A stretch of 64,000 nt of DNA. Origin: Paracraurococcus lichenis. GTDB taxonomy: Bacteria > Pseudomonadota > Alphaproteobacteria > Acetobacterales > Acetobacteraceae. This document shows, in pieces, positions 49,617 to 58,772 of this stretch (position 1 is its first letter; each line of letters begins with the position of its first letter). The notes under the pieces were generated by a model. The model saw nothing but the letters and a program-made list of their open reading frames with translations, did not search any database and was not told where the DNA came from. The position numbers were made by a program, and so were the translations under genes. The stretch lies in contig NZ_JAUTWS010000008.1 in assembly GCF_030657435.1 (NCBI RefSeq), positions 124,001-188,000 of the forward strand. Reading direction: 5' to 3'.

Positions 49617-50633
49617 TCAGGCCGCCGCGCGGTGTTCCTCGGCCAGCGCGGGCATGATCTCGCGCGCGAAGAGGCTCGCGGAGCGCAGCATCTCCTCGGG
49701 CGTCAGGTCGCCGAAGGCGAAGCGGCCGACCACGTAGTTCACGCCGGTTTCGCGCACCTGCCGCCGCAGCGCGTCGCGCACCTCGGCCGGGGTGCCGGCG
49801 AAGGCGAGGCCCGCCGCCTCCGCCTCGGCGAAGTCCTCGCTCATCCGGACATTGATCGGCTGCGCCCCGTGCCGGCGCCAGAGCCTGAGGAAGCTCTCGG
49901 CATGCACCCGCCAGGCGCGCTGCGCCGCGGCCCGCGCCTCCTCCCGCGTCCCGGCGATGACCATGGCGCGGGAGAGGCCGATGCAGGGCAGGGGCTCCGG
50001 CCGCGTCCATTCCGCGCGATAGCGCGCGACGATCTCGGCGATGCGGCCGGTCGGGCCGTTGCAGACCGTGCCGGCGGCAGCCCTGGCGGCGCGCGCCGCA
50101 TGCTCGACGGTCGCGGCAGGCATCCAGAGCGGCGGGTGCGGCTGCTGCTTCGGGCGGAGGACGATCGGGACCTTGCGGCACTGCCAGAAGCGGCCCTCGA
50201 AGGTGACCTCCTCCTCGGTCAGCGCCTTGAGCAGCAGCGCGAGGCCCTCGGCCAGCATGGCCGGGCTCTCCTCCGCCGCCACGCCGTGATAGCCGAGCTC
50301 ATAGGGGGAGACGCCGCGGCCGATACCGAGCTCGAACCGCCCGCCGCTCATCTGGTCGAGCAGGCAGACCTCCTCGGCGATCTGCAGCGGGTGGCGCAGC
50401 GGCAGGATATAGACCAGCGGCCCGAAGCGGATGCGCTTGGTACGCTGCGCGAGGGCGCCGAGCCAGGCGCCGGTCGCCGGCGTCGCGGAGAGCGGCGTCG
50501 CGTGGTGCTCGCTGACGTGGTAGCGGTCGAAACCGGCCTGGTCGTAGAACTCCGCCAGCCGCAGCCGCGCCTCGTAATGCGCCGTCAGGTCCAGCGCGCC
50601 GCGGTCGTTCTGGTCGAAGATGCCGAACTGCAT
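49617..50633 (-). CDS. LLM-class flavin-dependent oxidoreductase
   Basis: A 338-aa luciferase-like monooxygenase: RLAEFYDQAGFDRYHVSEHH, RIRFGPLVYILPLRHPLQIA, EEVCLLDQMSGGRFELGIGR and GTPAEVRDALRRQVRETGVN. F420 or FMN dependence cannot be told from this. The stop is adjacent to the 60-bp repeats. Start ATG 50633. Confidence 0.92.
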   Translation of the reverse strand: MQFGIFDQNDRGALDLTAHYEARLRLAEFYDQAGFDRYHVSEHHATPLSATPATGAWLGALAQRTKRIRFGPLVYILPLRHPLQIAEEVCLLDQMSGGRFELGIGRGVSPYELGYHGVAAEESPAMLAEGLALLLKALTEEEVTFEGRFWQCRKVPIVLRPKQQPHPPLWMPAATVEHAARAARAAAGTVCNGPTGRIAEIVARYRAEWTRPEPLPCIGLSRAMVIAGTREEARAAAQRAWRVHAESFLRLWRRHGAQPINVRMSEDFAEAEAAGLAFAGTPAEVRDALRRQVRETGVNYVVGRFAFGDLTPEEMLRSASLFAREIMPALAEEHRAAA

Positions 50634-50685
50634 GCCGGTCTCCCCCTGTTCTTGCAGGGGAGCCTAGCAGGCAGGCCGGGCAAAG

Positions 50686-51666
50686 CTAGTCCGGCTGGAT
50701 CCGTGCCTGGCGGACGACTGTCGCCCAGCGCTCGGCATCGGCCTGGATCAGCCGGCCCAGCGCCTCGGGCGGCGCCTCCACCGGCTCGAGGCCGAGGGCG
50801 GCGATGCGCTCCAGCACCTCCGGCTTCCGCAGCACCTGCATCAGCGCGGCATTGACCCGCGCCAGGATCGCCGGATCGGTCCCGGCCGGCGCGACGATGC
50901 CGTGCCAGCCCACCGCCTCGCCGCCCGGCATGCCGGCCTCGGCGAGGGTCGGGACCTCCGGCAGGGCCTGGGTGCGCTGCGCCGAGGAGACGAAGATGCC
51001 GCGCAGCCGGCCGACGCGCACATGGTCGGCCACCGCGCCGATATTGATCATCACGCCCTGCAGGCTGCCCCCCAGCAGGTCGTTCACCGCCAGCGCCCCG
51101 CCCTTGTAGGGGACATGGGTCCAGCGGATCTCGGCCGCGGCCTGCAACTGCTCGCCCAGCAGATGCGCGAGGCTGCCATTGCCCGGCGTGCCGACCGCGA
51201 CCGTGCCGCGGCGCGCCAGGGCGACGAAGTCCTCGAGCGTCCGGGCCGGGCTGTCCGCCCGCACCACCAGGATCTGCGGCACGCGGACGCCCTGCGCCAC
51301 CGGCGCGAAGCCGGTGACGTCGAAGCCGAGCTTCGGGAAGAGCGTCCGGTTGATGGACAGGCTGTCCGAGCCCGCGAGCAGCGTGTAGCCGTCCGGCTTC
51401 TGTCGCGAGACGTGCTCGTAGCCGATATTGCTGCCGGCGCCCGGCATGTTCTCGACCAGCACGTTCTGGCCGAGCGCATCCGTCAGGTGCCGGGCGAAGA
51501 GGCGCGCGACGATGTCCTGGCTGCCGCCCGGCGCGACCGGGACGACATAGCGGATGGAGCGCTCGCGCGGCCAGGCCTCGCCCCCATGGGCGTTTCCTTG
51601 GGCGAGCGCGGGGCGGGCCAGCGCGGTGGCGCCGGCCAGCGCCAGCAGGGAACGGCGGGCGAGCAT
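50686..51666 (-). CDS. Tripartite tricarboxylate (Bug-type) solute-binding protein
   Basis: A 326-aa exported protein: signal MLARRSLLALAGATALARPA ending ALAQG, then VVPVAPGGSQDIVARLFARH, MPGAGSNIGYEHVSRQKPDG and PYKGGALAVNDLLGGSLQGV, all Bug/TctC hallmarks. Ligand unknown; no TctAB membrane genes nearby. It starts 1 bp after the DUF934 stop, so it may be translated from the sulfite reductase transcript. Confidence 0.92.
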   Translation of the reverse strand: MLARRSLLALAGATALARPALAQGNAHGGEAWPRERSIRYVVPVAPGGSQDIVARLFARHLTDALGQNVLVENMPGAGSNIGYEHVSRQKPDGYTLLAGSDSLSINRTLFPKLGFDVTGFAPVAQGVRVPQILVVRADSPARTLEDFVALARRGTVAVGTPGNGSLAHLLGEQLQAAAEIRWTHVPYKGGALAVNDLLGGSLQGVMINIGAVADHVRVGRLRGIFVSSAQRTQALPEVPTLAEAGMPGGEAVGWHGIVAPAGTDPAILARVNAALMQVLRKPEVLERIAALGLEPVEAPPEALGRLIQADAERWATVVRQARIQPD

Positions 51667-51667
51667 C

Positions 51668-52171
51668 TCAGGCGGCCTTCAGGCGACGGCGCCGCAGGCC
51701 GAGCGGCAAGCCCTCGTCCTGCGCCGGCTGGTAGGCGATGTCGACCACCGCGCCGAAGCGCCGCCAAGCCTCGAGATCGGCGCCCTCGGGCAATGCCACC
51801 GTCGTCACGCCGCAGCGGCGCAGCATGCGGGCATGGTCGGGCAGCAGGTGGCCGGCGGCGCGGATCTCGCCGGTGAAGCCGAAATGCTCCCGCAGCGCCC
51901 GCGCCTGGGTGAAGGCGCGGCCATCCTTCGACTTCGGCAGCGCCACCTGCACCAGGGAGAGGCGCGGCAGCAGGTCGGCGATCTCCTCAGGCTGCGTGGC
52001 GGGATCGAGCAGCAGGCCGAGCGGCGCATTGCGGCCGGCGTGCGCCTCCGCCTCCTGCCGCAGCCGGGCCGGGCTCAGGATCGCCGGCGCCTCCGGCAGG
52101 GGCGCGTCGTCGGCGACGAGCACCCAGTCATCGGCCAGCACACGGTCATGGGCGATCTCAAGCAGCGGCAT
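51668..52171 (-). CDS. DUF934 protein of the sulfur assimilation operon
   Basis: A 167-aa protein: LEIAHDRVLADDWVLVADDA, DLLPRLSLVQVALPKSKDGR, AFTQARALREHFGFTGEIRA and HLLPDHARMLRRCGVTTVAL, the DUF934 core. Regularly found next to cysH/cysI in proteobacteria; biochemical role not established. Overlaps cysI by 14 bases. Confidence 0.9.
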   Translation of the reverse strand: MPLLEIAHDRVLADDWVLVADDAPLPEAPAILSPARLRQEAEAHAGRNAPLGLLLDPATQPEEIADLLPRLSLVQVALPKSKDGRAFTQARALREHFGFTGEIRAAGHLLPDHARMLRRCGVTTVALPEGADLEAWRRFGAVVDIAYQPAQDEGLPLGLRRRRLKAA

Positions 52172-53870
52172 AGAGCGCCTCCTTGAACGGCGCGAGGCCG
52201 ATGCGGCGATAGGTGTCGACGAAGCGCTCGCCCTGGCTGCGATGCGCGAGATAGGTGCGGAGGATGGTCTCCACCGCATCCGTCACCTTGTCGTAGGGGA
52301 AGCCGGGCCCGACCAGCTCGCCGAGCGCGGCGTCGTTGGTGGCGCTGCCGCCGAGGGTGATCTGGTAGCTCTCCGCGCCGCGCTTATCGACGCCGAGGAT
52401 GCCGATATGCCCGACATGGTGATGGCCGCAAGCATTGATGCAGCCGGAGATGTTGATGAAGCACTCGCCGATGTCGTGTTGCCGGTCGAGATCGGCGAAG
52501 CGCTCCGAGATCATCTGCGCGACGGGGATGCTGCGCGCCGTGGCGAGCGAGCAGAAATCCATCCCCGGGCAGGCGATGATGTCGCTGATCAGCCCGATAT
52601 TCGGCGTGGCCAGCCCGACGTCCCGCAGCCCCTGCCAGACCGCGAGGAGGTCCTCCTGCCGCACATGCGGAAGCACCAGGTTCTGCACATGGCTGACCCG
52701 GATCTCGCCGAAGGCATGCGCCTCGGCGAGGGCCGCGACCGCCTCCATCTGCTCGGCGCTGCAATCGCCCGGGATGCCGCCGATCGGCTTGAGGGAGATG
52801 GTGACCGAGGCATAGCCCGGCGCCTTGTGGGCGCGCACGCTCTGCTTCGCCCAGGCGGCGAAGTCGGGGTTCCCCGCCAGCGCCTGCGCATAGGCAGGCG
52901 GGTTGTCGGCCAGCGGCGCGAAGGGCGGCGGGGCGAAATGCGCCGCGATCTGCTCGACGATCTCCGGATCCAGCCGGTACTTCCGCTTGGGCAGGCGGGC
53001 GAATTCGCGCTCCACCCGCTCGCGGTAGTCCTCGCCCAGGTCGCGCACCAGGATCTTGATGCGGGCCTTGTGGATGTTCTCCCGCTGGCCCAGCGCGTTG
53101 TAGACGCGAATCACCGCCTCGAGATAGGCGAGGAGCTCCTCCTCCGGCACCCAGTCGCGCAGCTTCGTCGCCAGGATCGGGGTGCGGCCGAGGCCGCCGC
53201 CGACCCAGACCTCGAAGCCGATCGCGCCCTCCGCGTTGCGCTTCGCCTGCAGGCCGACATCGTGGATCTGGATCGCCGCGCGGTCATGCGACGCGCCGGT
53301 GATGGCGACCTTGAACTTGCGCGGCAGCCAGGTGAACTCGGGATGCAGCGTCGACCACTGCCGGATGATCTCGGCATAGATGCGCGGGTCCACCACCTCG
53401 TCCGGCGCGGCGCCGGCATATTCGTCGATGGTGGTGTTGCGGATGCAGTTGCCGCTGGTCTGGATGGAGTGCATGTCGACATCCGCGAGCGCGCGCATGA
53501 TGTCGGGCACGTCCTTCAACGCGATCCAGTTGAACTGGATGTTCGTGCGGGTGGTGAAATGGCCATAGCCGCGGTCCCAGCGGCGGGCGATCATCGCGAG
53601 TTGCCGGAGCTGCGTCGCGTTCAGCACGCCATAGGGGATGCAGATGCGGTGCATATAGGCGTGCAACTGCAGGTAGAGGCCGTTCATCAGCCGCAGCGGC
53701 TTGAACTCGTCCTCCGTCAGCTCGCCGCGCAGCCGGCGCTCGACCTGGCCGCTGAACTCGGCGATGCGCTCCTGCAGGAATTCGCGGTCCACCTCGTCAT
53801 AGCGGTAGGTGCGCGCATCCGGCGGATAGACCGGGGCGGGCAGGGCGATGGGTTCGACAAGGGCGTTCAT
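52158..53870 (-). CDS. cysI: Sulfite (nitrite/sulfite) reductase hemoprotein
   Basis: A 570-aa siroheme/[4Fe-4S] enzyme reducing sulfite to sulfide. Cluster ligands: CPGMDFCSLATARSIPVAQM (C-x5-C) and CFINISGCINACGHHHVGHI (C-x3-C). NIQFNWIALKDVPDIMRALA, TSGNCIRNTTIDEYAG and NLVLPHVRQEDLLAVWQGLR are substrate and cofactor regions. It follows a DUF2849 gene, with DUF934 after it. CysH is not in the cluster. Start ATG 53870. Confidence 0.94.
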   Translation of the reverse strand: MNALVEPIALPAPVYPPDARTYRYDEVDREFLQERIAEFSGQVERRLRGELTEDEFKPLRLMNGLYLQLHAYMHRICIPYGVLNATQLRQLAMIARRWDRGYGHFTTRTNIQFNWIALKDVPDIMRALADVDMHSIQTSGNCIRNTTIDEYAGAAPDEVVDPRIYAEIIRQWSTLHPEFTWLPRKFKVAITGASHDRAAIQIHDVGLQAKRNAEGAIGFEVWVGGGLGRTPILATKLRDWVPEEELLAYLEAVIRVYNALGQRENIHKARIKILVRDLGEDYRERVEREFARLPKRKYRLDPEIVEQIAAHFAPPPFAPLADNPPAYAQALAGNPDFAAWAKQSVRAHKAPGYASVTISLKPIGGIPGDCSAEQMEAVAALAEAHAFGEIRVSHVQNLVLPHVRQEDLLAVWQGLRDVGLATPNIGLISDIIACPGMDFCSLATARSIPVAQMISERFADLDRQHDIGECFINISGCINACGHHHVGHIGILGVDKRGAESYQITLGGSATNDAALGELVGPGFPYDKVTDAVETILRTYLAHRSQGERFVDTYRRIGLAPFKEALYAAA

Positions 53871-53885
53871 GCGGCGGTCTCCCGG

Positions 53886-54212
53886 TCAGGAGGCGAGCAG
53901 GTATTCGGCGGGTTCGGCGTTCACGCTCGGCCCCTCGGCGCGCAGCCGCTCGCGGAACTTGATCGGCACCGCGACGCCGTCGTGGATCGCGACCTCGGCA
54001 CCGTAGACGCCGACGACCACCTGGTCCCGCTCCCCCTGCTGGGCCTGGGCGAGGCCGGCGGCGGCTTCGGCCGGCGGGAAGACCCGGGCTTCGGCGACCG
54101 TCTCGGCCCAACCGCCATCCGCGGCCAGCCAGACGACGCGGCCGTCCAGCAGGCGATTGGCCGTGAAGACCATGGGCGCGGTGGCGGGCTTCGCCTTCGC
54201 CGGGGAGCTCAT
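53886..54212 (-). CDS. DUF2849 protein of the sulfite reductase operon
   Basis: A 108-aa protein: MVFTANRLLDGRVVWLAADG, WAETVAEARVFPPAEAAAGL and AVPIKFRERLRAEGPSVNAE, the DUF2849 signature. Linked to sulfite reductase genes in alphaproteobacteria, possibly as an accessory factor. First gene of the operon, preceded by a well-placed promoter at 54272-54300. Start ATG 54212. Confidence 0.9.
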   Translation of the reverse strand: MSSPAKAKPATAPMVFTANRLLDGRVVWLAADGGWAETVAEARVFPPAEAAAGLAQAQQGERDQVVVGVYGAEVAIHDGVAVPIKFRERLRAEGPSVNAEPAEYLLAS

Positions 54213-54271
54213 CGTCGGGGATTTCCTTGCGGGCGGACGGTGGACGGGCAGCCGCCGTCGTGTTGCTATTG

Positions 54272-54300
54272 TATTTAACGGCGCGATACAGGGCAATCAA
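54272..54300 (-). promoter_or_regulatory. Candidate sigma-70 promoter of the cysI operon
   Basis: Reading leftward: TTGATT (54300-54295), 17-bp spacer, TAAATA (54277-54272). It lies 60 bp before the DUF2849 ATG in an AT-rich patch. Spacing and hexamers fit a sigma-70 promoter. Confidence 0.6.
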
Positions 54301-54401
54301 GGCTATCCACGCGCCAGATGCGGTGCGGGTTTCGCATGGCTGGCGGCGAATCCGCGCACGACGGAGCGCGGACGGCAGCCGGGCGGCGCCGGTGGAACGT
54401 C

Positions 54402-54431
54402 TTGCATTTCACGCAAGGGTTCCGCTAAAAT
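54402..54431 (+). promoter_or_regulatory. Candidate sigma-70 promoter for carD
   Basis: TTGCAT (54402-54407), 18-bp spacer, TAAAAT (54426-54431). A small inverted repeat (CTTGC/GCAAG) overlaps the -35 region. It would give a 5' leader of about 315 nt before carD. Confidence 0.55.
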
Positions 54432-54755
54432 CCGATACGGGCTGGGCGCGGCTCCCGCATGGCGAACCGCCGTGAGTGCAAATTCGGGCGAACACCGGAT
54501 TTGCCGGCCCCGCCATATCCCGCGCTGCGCGGCGGGATAATGACACTCGGCCGAATGAATGCTATGGTTTCAGCACTGTGGCGAAGCCGGCCTGCCTTCG
54601 TGTTCGGCCCGGCGCAACCATTTGCGGAACTTCGGCATGCACAGCGAACCCGGCCGGCCCTGTTTCGATGGGATGTCTGGCCGAATGCGGGCAGGATGCC
54701 TCGGGATCCGATGCCGGCATCGCTGGGGCCTGCTGCAGGAGAAGAGTCGTCCGGA
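54432..54755 (+). other. Untranslated region before carD
   Basis: A 324-bp stretch with no convincing gene between the candidate promoter and the carD start. It is less GC-rich than the surroundings and contains a small GC-rich hairpin (CCCGCGCTGCGCGGCGGG, 54519-54536). The open frame upstream of carD does not resemble the protein. Possibly a regulatory leader. Confidence 0.4.
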
Positions 54756-56018
54756 ATGAAGGCAACCGCCAAGGCGAAGGGTTCGGGCACGCGCTCCACC
54801 ACGGCGAAACCAGCCGGGAAGGACGCGCGCGCGGCCGCCAAGCCGAAGCAGGTGGCGGAGGTCCGCCGGACCGCGCCCGCCAAGCCGGCGAAGACGCCGG
54901 CTGCCAAGACCACCGCGGCGAAGCCGGCGGCCAAGGCTGCGCCGCTGAAGGCGAAGGCCGCCCCGCCCCTTCCCAAGGCGCCTGCGGTGAAGGCGCAGCC
55001 CGCACCCGTGCCGGCCAAGGCGCCGCCCGCCTCCAAGGCAGCGCCTGCGCCGGTGTCCAAGTCGCCGATGTCCAAGGCGCCGCTGGCCGCGAAAGCCGCC
55101 CCCATTCCGGCAGCGAAGGCCCTCGCCGCGAAGGTCGCCCCCGCGCCGGCCGCCACCGGCACCACGGCGAAGGCCGCCGTCCCGCCGCGCCCGCCTGCCG
55201 CGGCGCCGGGCACCCCGCCCGCGCCCAAGGTGGTTCCACCCCGGCCGGCCGCCGCCGGCCGCGTCGCCGAGGCCGGGCGTGCCGCCTCGCCGCCCGACAC
55301 CGCGCCGCCCCGGGCCGCCGTTCCGCCTGTCGTCACGCCCTCTGCCGCCGCGCCCTCTGCCGCCACGCCGGCACCAGCGCCCGCCCCCATTGCCCCGCCC
55401 AGGCCCGCAGGCCTGGCGGAGCAGCAGGCGGCCGCGCCGATCCCCGCCTCCGCGCCGCCCGTCAGCCTTCCCGGCGAGACGGCGCGACGCGAAGGTCCTC
55501 CATCACCCCCTCCGAGACAGCCTGCAAAGCCAGTGGAATTCAAGGCCGGCGACCATGTCGTCTACCCGACCCATGGGGTCGGGACCGTCCAGGGCATCGA
55601 GACGATGTCCGCCGCGGGTATCTCCCTCCAGGTGATCGTCGTGACCTTCGACGAGAACCGGATGACCTTGCGCGTCCCCGTCAACAAGGCTGCCTCCTCC
55701 GGCCTCCGCAAGCTCGCCTCCGACGAGGCGATGAAGGAGGCGTTGGACACGCTGAAGGGCAAGGCGCGCATCAAACGCACCATGTGGTCCCGCCGCGCGC
55801 AGGAATACGAGGCGAAGATCAACTCCGGCGATCCGATCCAGATCGCCGAGGTGGTCCGTGACCTGCACCGCAATGCCGGCCAGCCGGACCAGAGCTTCTC
55901 CGAGCGGCAGATCTACGAGCAGGCGATGGATCGCCTCGCCGCGGAACTCGCCGCCATCGACCGCACCGACAAGACCGCGGCGACCGAGAAGCTGCTGCAG
56001 CACCTGAAGGCGGCCTGA
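54756..56018 (+). CDS. carD: CarD-family transcription regulator with a long histone H1-like N-terminal tail
   Basis: A 420-aa protein. Residues about 258-420 are a CarD/CdnL domain: FKAGDHVVYPTHGVGTVQGI binds the RNA polymerase beta subunit, and KRTMWSRRAQEYEAKINSGD with its Trp contacts the promoter DNA fork. Residues 1-257 are low complexity, almost only Ala, Pro, Lys, Thr and Val with AKP/KAA repeats, resembling histone H1 tails. Normal CdnL is about 165 aa, so the tail is an addition. Start ATG 54756 has an AGGAGAAG ribosome binding site. Followed by a hairpin terminator. Confidence 0.92.
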   Translation: MKATAKAKGSGTRSTTAKPAGKDARAAAKPKQVAEVRRTAPAKPAKTPAAKTTAAKPAAKAAPLKAKAAPPLPKAPAVKAQPAPVPAKAPPASKAAPAPVSKSPMSKAPLAAKAAPIPAAKALAAKVAPAPAATGTTAKAAVPPRPPAAAPGTPPAPKVVPPRPAAAGRVAEAGRAASPPDTAPPRAAVPPVVTPSAAAPSAATPAPAPAPIAPPRPAGLAEQQAAAPIPASAPPVSLPGETARREGPPSPPPRQPAKPVEFKAGDHVVYPTHGVGTVQGIETMSAAGISLQVIVVTFDENRMTLRVPVNKAASSGLRKLASDEAMKEALDTLKGKARIKRTMWSRRAQEYEAKINSGDPIQIAEVVRDLHRNAGQPDQSFSERQIYEQAMDRLAAELAAIDRTDKTAATEKLLQHLKAA

Positions 56019-56032
56019 CCGCGCGTCGCGGG

Positions 56033-56056
56033 CGGGCCCCCAATGACGGGGGCCCG
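56033..56056 (+). terminator. carD terminator
   Basis: CGGGCCCCC (56033-56041) and GGGGGCCCG (56048-56056) pair perfectly around AATGAC, 15 bp after the carD stop. Confidence 0.75.
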
Positions 56057-56095
56057 GACCGGGGATAGGCTTCTTGCGAACGGAGGACCGTCCGC

Positions 56096-57052
56096 ATGCC
56101 GAACCCGACCCGCCTGCTGCTCTGGCACGACAATCCCGGCCCCTATCTCGCGGCGATCGAGGCCGCGGGCCTCGCCGCGCGCCTGCAGGTGGAGGCGCTG
56201 CCGCGCCAGCAGAGCCCGAGCCCCGGGCAGATGGCGGAGACCGAGGCGCTGCTGGGCTGGGGCGTGCCGGCCGGGCTGCTGCCGCGCATGCCGAAGCTCC
56301 GCTGGGCGCAGTCGCTCACCGCGGGCGTCGAGGGCTGGCTGGCCCTGCCCGACCTGCCGCCGGACCTGATCCTGACCTGCGCCCGCGGCACGCATGGCGA
56401 GTCGATGCCGGAGAACATCCTCGGCGCCATCTTCCACGTCACCAAACCCTATGCCGCCATCGCCGAGGCGCAGAAGGACAGCCGCTGGACCCGCCGCGTG
56501 GCGGTGCCGCTGAGCGGCAAGTGCCTCGGCATCCTCGGCCTCGGCGCCATCGGGCAGGAGGTGGCGCGGCTGGCCGGCGCGCTGCGGATGGAGGTGATCG
56601 GCACCCGCCGCAACCCGGCGCCGCTGCCTGATGTGGAGGTGCTGCCGCCCGAGCGCACGGACGAGGTGCTGGCACGGGCGGATTTCCTGCTGCTGCTCCT
56701 GCCCGCGACGGCGGAGACCGAGGATTTTATCGATGCCGGGCGCCTGGCCCGGATGAAGCCCGGCGCCTGGCTGCTGAATTTCGGCCGCGGCAATGCCATC
56801 CGGGACGCGGACCTGATCGCGGCCGTCCGCGCCAAGCGCATCGCCGGGGCGGTGCTGGACGTCTTCCGGGAGGAGCCGCTGCCGGCCTCCCATCCCTTCT
56901 GGACGACCGAGGGCATCCTGGTCGTCCCGCATATGGGCGGGATGCACCCGCAGCGCGACACGGTCGTCGCGCGGCTCTTCGTGGACAACCTCGCCCGCTT
57001 CCTCGACGGCCGGCCGCTGCGGCAAGTGGTCGATCGCGCGGCCGGGTATTGA
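56096..57052 (+). CDS. D-2-hydroxyacid dehydrogenase
   Basis: A 318-aa NAD(P)-dependent dehydrogenase: cofactor motif GKCLGILGLGAIGQEVARLA, catalytic Arg in LLNFGRGNAIRDADLI, Glu in GAVLDVFREEPLPASHPFW and His in GILVVPHMGGMHPQRDTV. The C-terminal HM-G-G motif and short N-terminal domain recall the phosphonate/glyoxylate-type group. Substrate unknown. Start ATG 56096. Confidence 0.93.
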   Translation: MPNPTRLLLWHDNPGPYLAAIEAAGLAARLQVEALPRQQSPSPGQMAETEALLGWGVPAGLLPRMPKLRWAQSLTAGVEGWLALPDLPPDLILTCARGTHGESMPENILGAIFHVTKPYAAIAEAQKDSRWTRRVAVPLSGKCLGILGLGAIGQEVARLAGALRMEVIGTRRNPAPLPDVEVLPPERTDEVLARADFLLLLLPATAETEDFIDAGRLARMKPGAWLLNFGRGNAIRDADLIAAVRAKRIAGAVLDVFREEPLPASHPFWTTEGILVVPHMGGMHPQRDTVVARLFVDNLARFLDGRPLRQVVDRAAGY

Positions 57053-57061
57053 TATTGATTG

Positions 57062-57112
57062 TAGAGCGGATTCACGCTCCCGGACGCTCGCGTCCGTCCG
57101 CGATCCGCTCTA
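57062..57112. repeat. 51-bp inverted-repeat element containing a stop codon
   Basis: TAGAGCGGAT (57062-57071) and ATCCGCTCTA (57103-57112) are exact complements at the ends of a 51-bp element, with an inner hairpin CGGACG/CGTCCG (57081-57096). It lies between convergent genes; the TAG stop of the leftward TPP enzyme (57110-57112) is its right end. A REP-like palindrome that may also stop transcription. Confidence 0.8.
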
Positions 57113-58771
57113 GGCCTCGCCGTAATGCACCCGGCGATAGGGCCGGGAGACCACGGTGTCGTCGGTATGGATGTCCCAGAGCGACGCGCCGTTCGAGGCC
57201 TGGTGCTGCGCGAACATCCCCGCCATGGCGCCGAGGCCGGTGACGGTGCCGCCCCGCACGCCGAAGCCGGTGGCGGCGCCCGCGAGGTCGCCGCGGCCAT
57301 GGATGACCAGCGAGGGGTCGAGGCCGCCGGCGCGGAATTTGTGGATCTCCGCGCCGTAGCCGCCATCGTTGATGATGGCCATCAGCAGGCGGTGGCCCTC
57401 CCGGCGAATCGTCTCGAGCTCCTGCACATGCATCAGCAGGCTGCCGTCGCCCTCGATCAGCAGCACCTTGCCATCGCGGCGCGCGGCGGCGACGCCGATG
57501 GCGGCGGGCAGGCCGTTGCCGATGGCGCCGAAGTCGCAGACCACGTTGATCCGCTCCGGCGCGCGGCCGCGCAGATGCGTCATGGCGATGCCGAGATAGT
57601 GGCCGCCGCCGATCACCACGTCCCAGTCCTTCGGCACGATGGCGTCGAGTTCCAGCATCGCCTGGCGCGGATCGACGGTGCCGGGGGCGATGGCGAATTC
57701 CTTGCGGTCCGGCCGGTCCTCGGCGATCTGCGCCGCCAGCGCGGCATTGCGCCAGCCGGGCTTCGTGATGCCGCGCTTCGCCAGCGCCTCGGCGATGGCC
57801 TCCGCGCCGCCGAAGGCATCGGCGCGGATGTGCAGGTCGGCGGTGCGCAGGCCCTGCCAGAGCCCGCGCGGGTTGATGTCGATCTGCACCGTCTGCGCGT
57901 TCGGGTAGAGATAGCCGCTCTCGGTCGTATAGGCGCCGAGGCCCACGCCGATGCCGATGACGAGGTCCGCCCCGGCGAAGAGTTCGCGCGAGAAGTCCGA
58001 GGCGAAGGCGCCGGCGATGTCGAGGGTCCAGGGGCTGCCCTCGAACAGGCCCTTCGCCTGCAGCGAGGTCGCCAGCAGCGCGCCGCAGCGCTCCGCCATG
58101 GCCTCGATCGGCGCGCGGGCCTTGGCCAGGCGGGCGCCGCGGCCGGCGATGACGATCGGCTTCTCCGCCGCCTCGATCATCGCGACCAGCCGGTCCACCA
58201 TGGCCGGATCCGGCAGGCTGCGCTGCGGCATCGGCATGTAGTCGGAGGAGGGGATGTAGTCCGCCAGATAGGGATAGGCCTGCTTCTGCAGGTCCATCGG
58301 CACGGAGAGCACCACCGGCCTCCGCTCGAGCGCCGCGGTGTGGAAGGCCTCCCGGACATTGTCGAGGGCGCGGTCCAGCGACTTCACGGCGATGTAGTGC
58401 GCGCCGCAGGCCTGGGCGAGCGGCGCCATGTCGATCTGCTGGACGTAGTAGGAGGCCAGCATCGGCGAGTCGCCGGCGAAGACGACCAGCGGCACGGAGG
58501 CGCGCGCGGCAATCGCCAGCGCCGTCATGATCTGGGTGAAGCCCGGGCCGCAGGTGGTGGACGCGACGCCGACCTTGCCGGTCGCCCGCGCATAGCCATC
58601 CGCCATCGCCACCGCGCAATGCTCGTGCCGCGCATTCACCACGGTGATGCCGGGCTGCCGGGCCATCGCCTCGGTCCAGTACATGTTGGCGTCACCCATC
58701 AGGGTGAAGAGCACCTCGCAGCCCTCGGCCGCGAAGGCCTGGGCGAGGACGTCCTGCAGCTTGGTGGCCAT
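57110..58771 (-). CDS. Thiamine pyrophosphate-dependent enzyme (acetolactate synthase family)
   Basis: A 553-aa ThDP enzyme: catalytic Glu in NARHEHCAVAMADGYARATG, central FAD/ADP-like domain SLQAKGLFEGSPWTLDIAGA, and the ThDP motif IEGDGSLLMHVQELETIRRE through INDGGYGAE. It resembles the oxalyl-CoA decarboxylase/ALS-like group. Substrate unknown; directly followed by CoxG- and CoxL-like genes leftward-upstream. Its stop lies inside the 51-bp repeat. Start ATG 58771. Confidence 0.92.
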   Translation of the reverse strand: MATKLQDVLAQAFAAEGCEVLFTLMGDANMYWTEAMARQPGITVVNARHEHCAVAMADGYARATGKVGVASTTCGPGFTQIMTALAIAARASVPLVVFAGDSPMLASYYVQQIDMAPLAQACGAHYIAVKSLDRALDNVREAFHTAALERRPVVLSVPMDLQKQAYPYLADYIPSSDYMPMPQRSLPDPAMVDRLVAMIEAAEKPIVIAGRGARLAKARAPIEAMAERCGALLATSLQAKGLFEGSPWTLDIAGAFASDFSRELFAGADLVIGIGVGLGAYTTESGYLYPNAQTVQIDINPRGLWQGLRTADLHIRADAFGGAEAIAEALAKRGITKPGWRNAALAAQIAEDRPDRKEFAIAPGTVDPRQAMLELDAIVPKDWDVVIGGGHYLGIAMTHLRGRAPERINVVCDFGAIGNGLPAAIGVAAARRDGKVLLIEGDGSLLMHVQELETIRREGHRLLMAIINDGGYGAEIHKFRAGGLDPSLVIHGRGDLAGAATGFGVRGGTVTGLGAMAGMFAQHQASNGASLWDIHTDDTVVSRPYRRVHYGEA

Positions 58772-58772
58772 G

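Noticed and set aside
54459..54755. N-terminal extension of CarD before residue 1
   Set aside because: The sequence has different composition from the Lys/Ala tail, and ATG 54756 has a good ribosome binding site.
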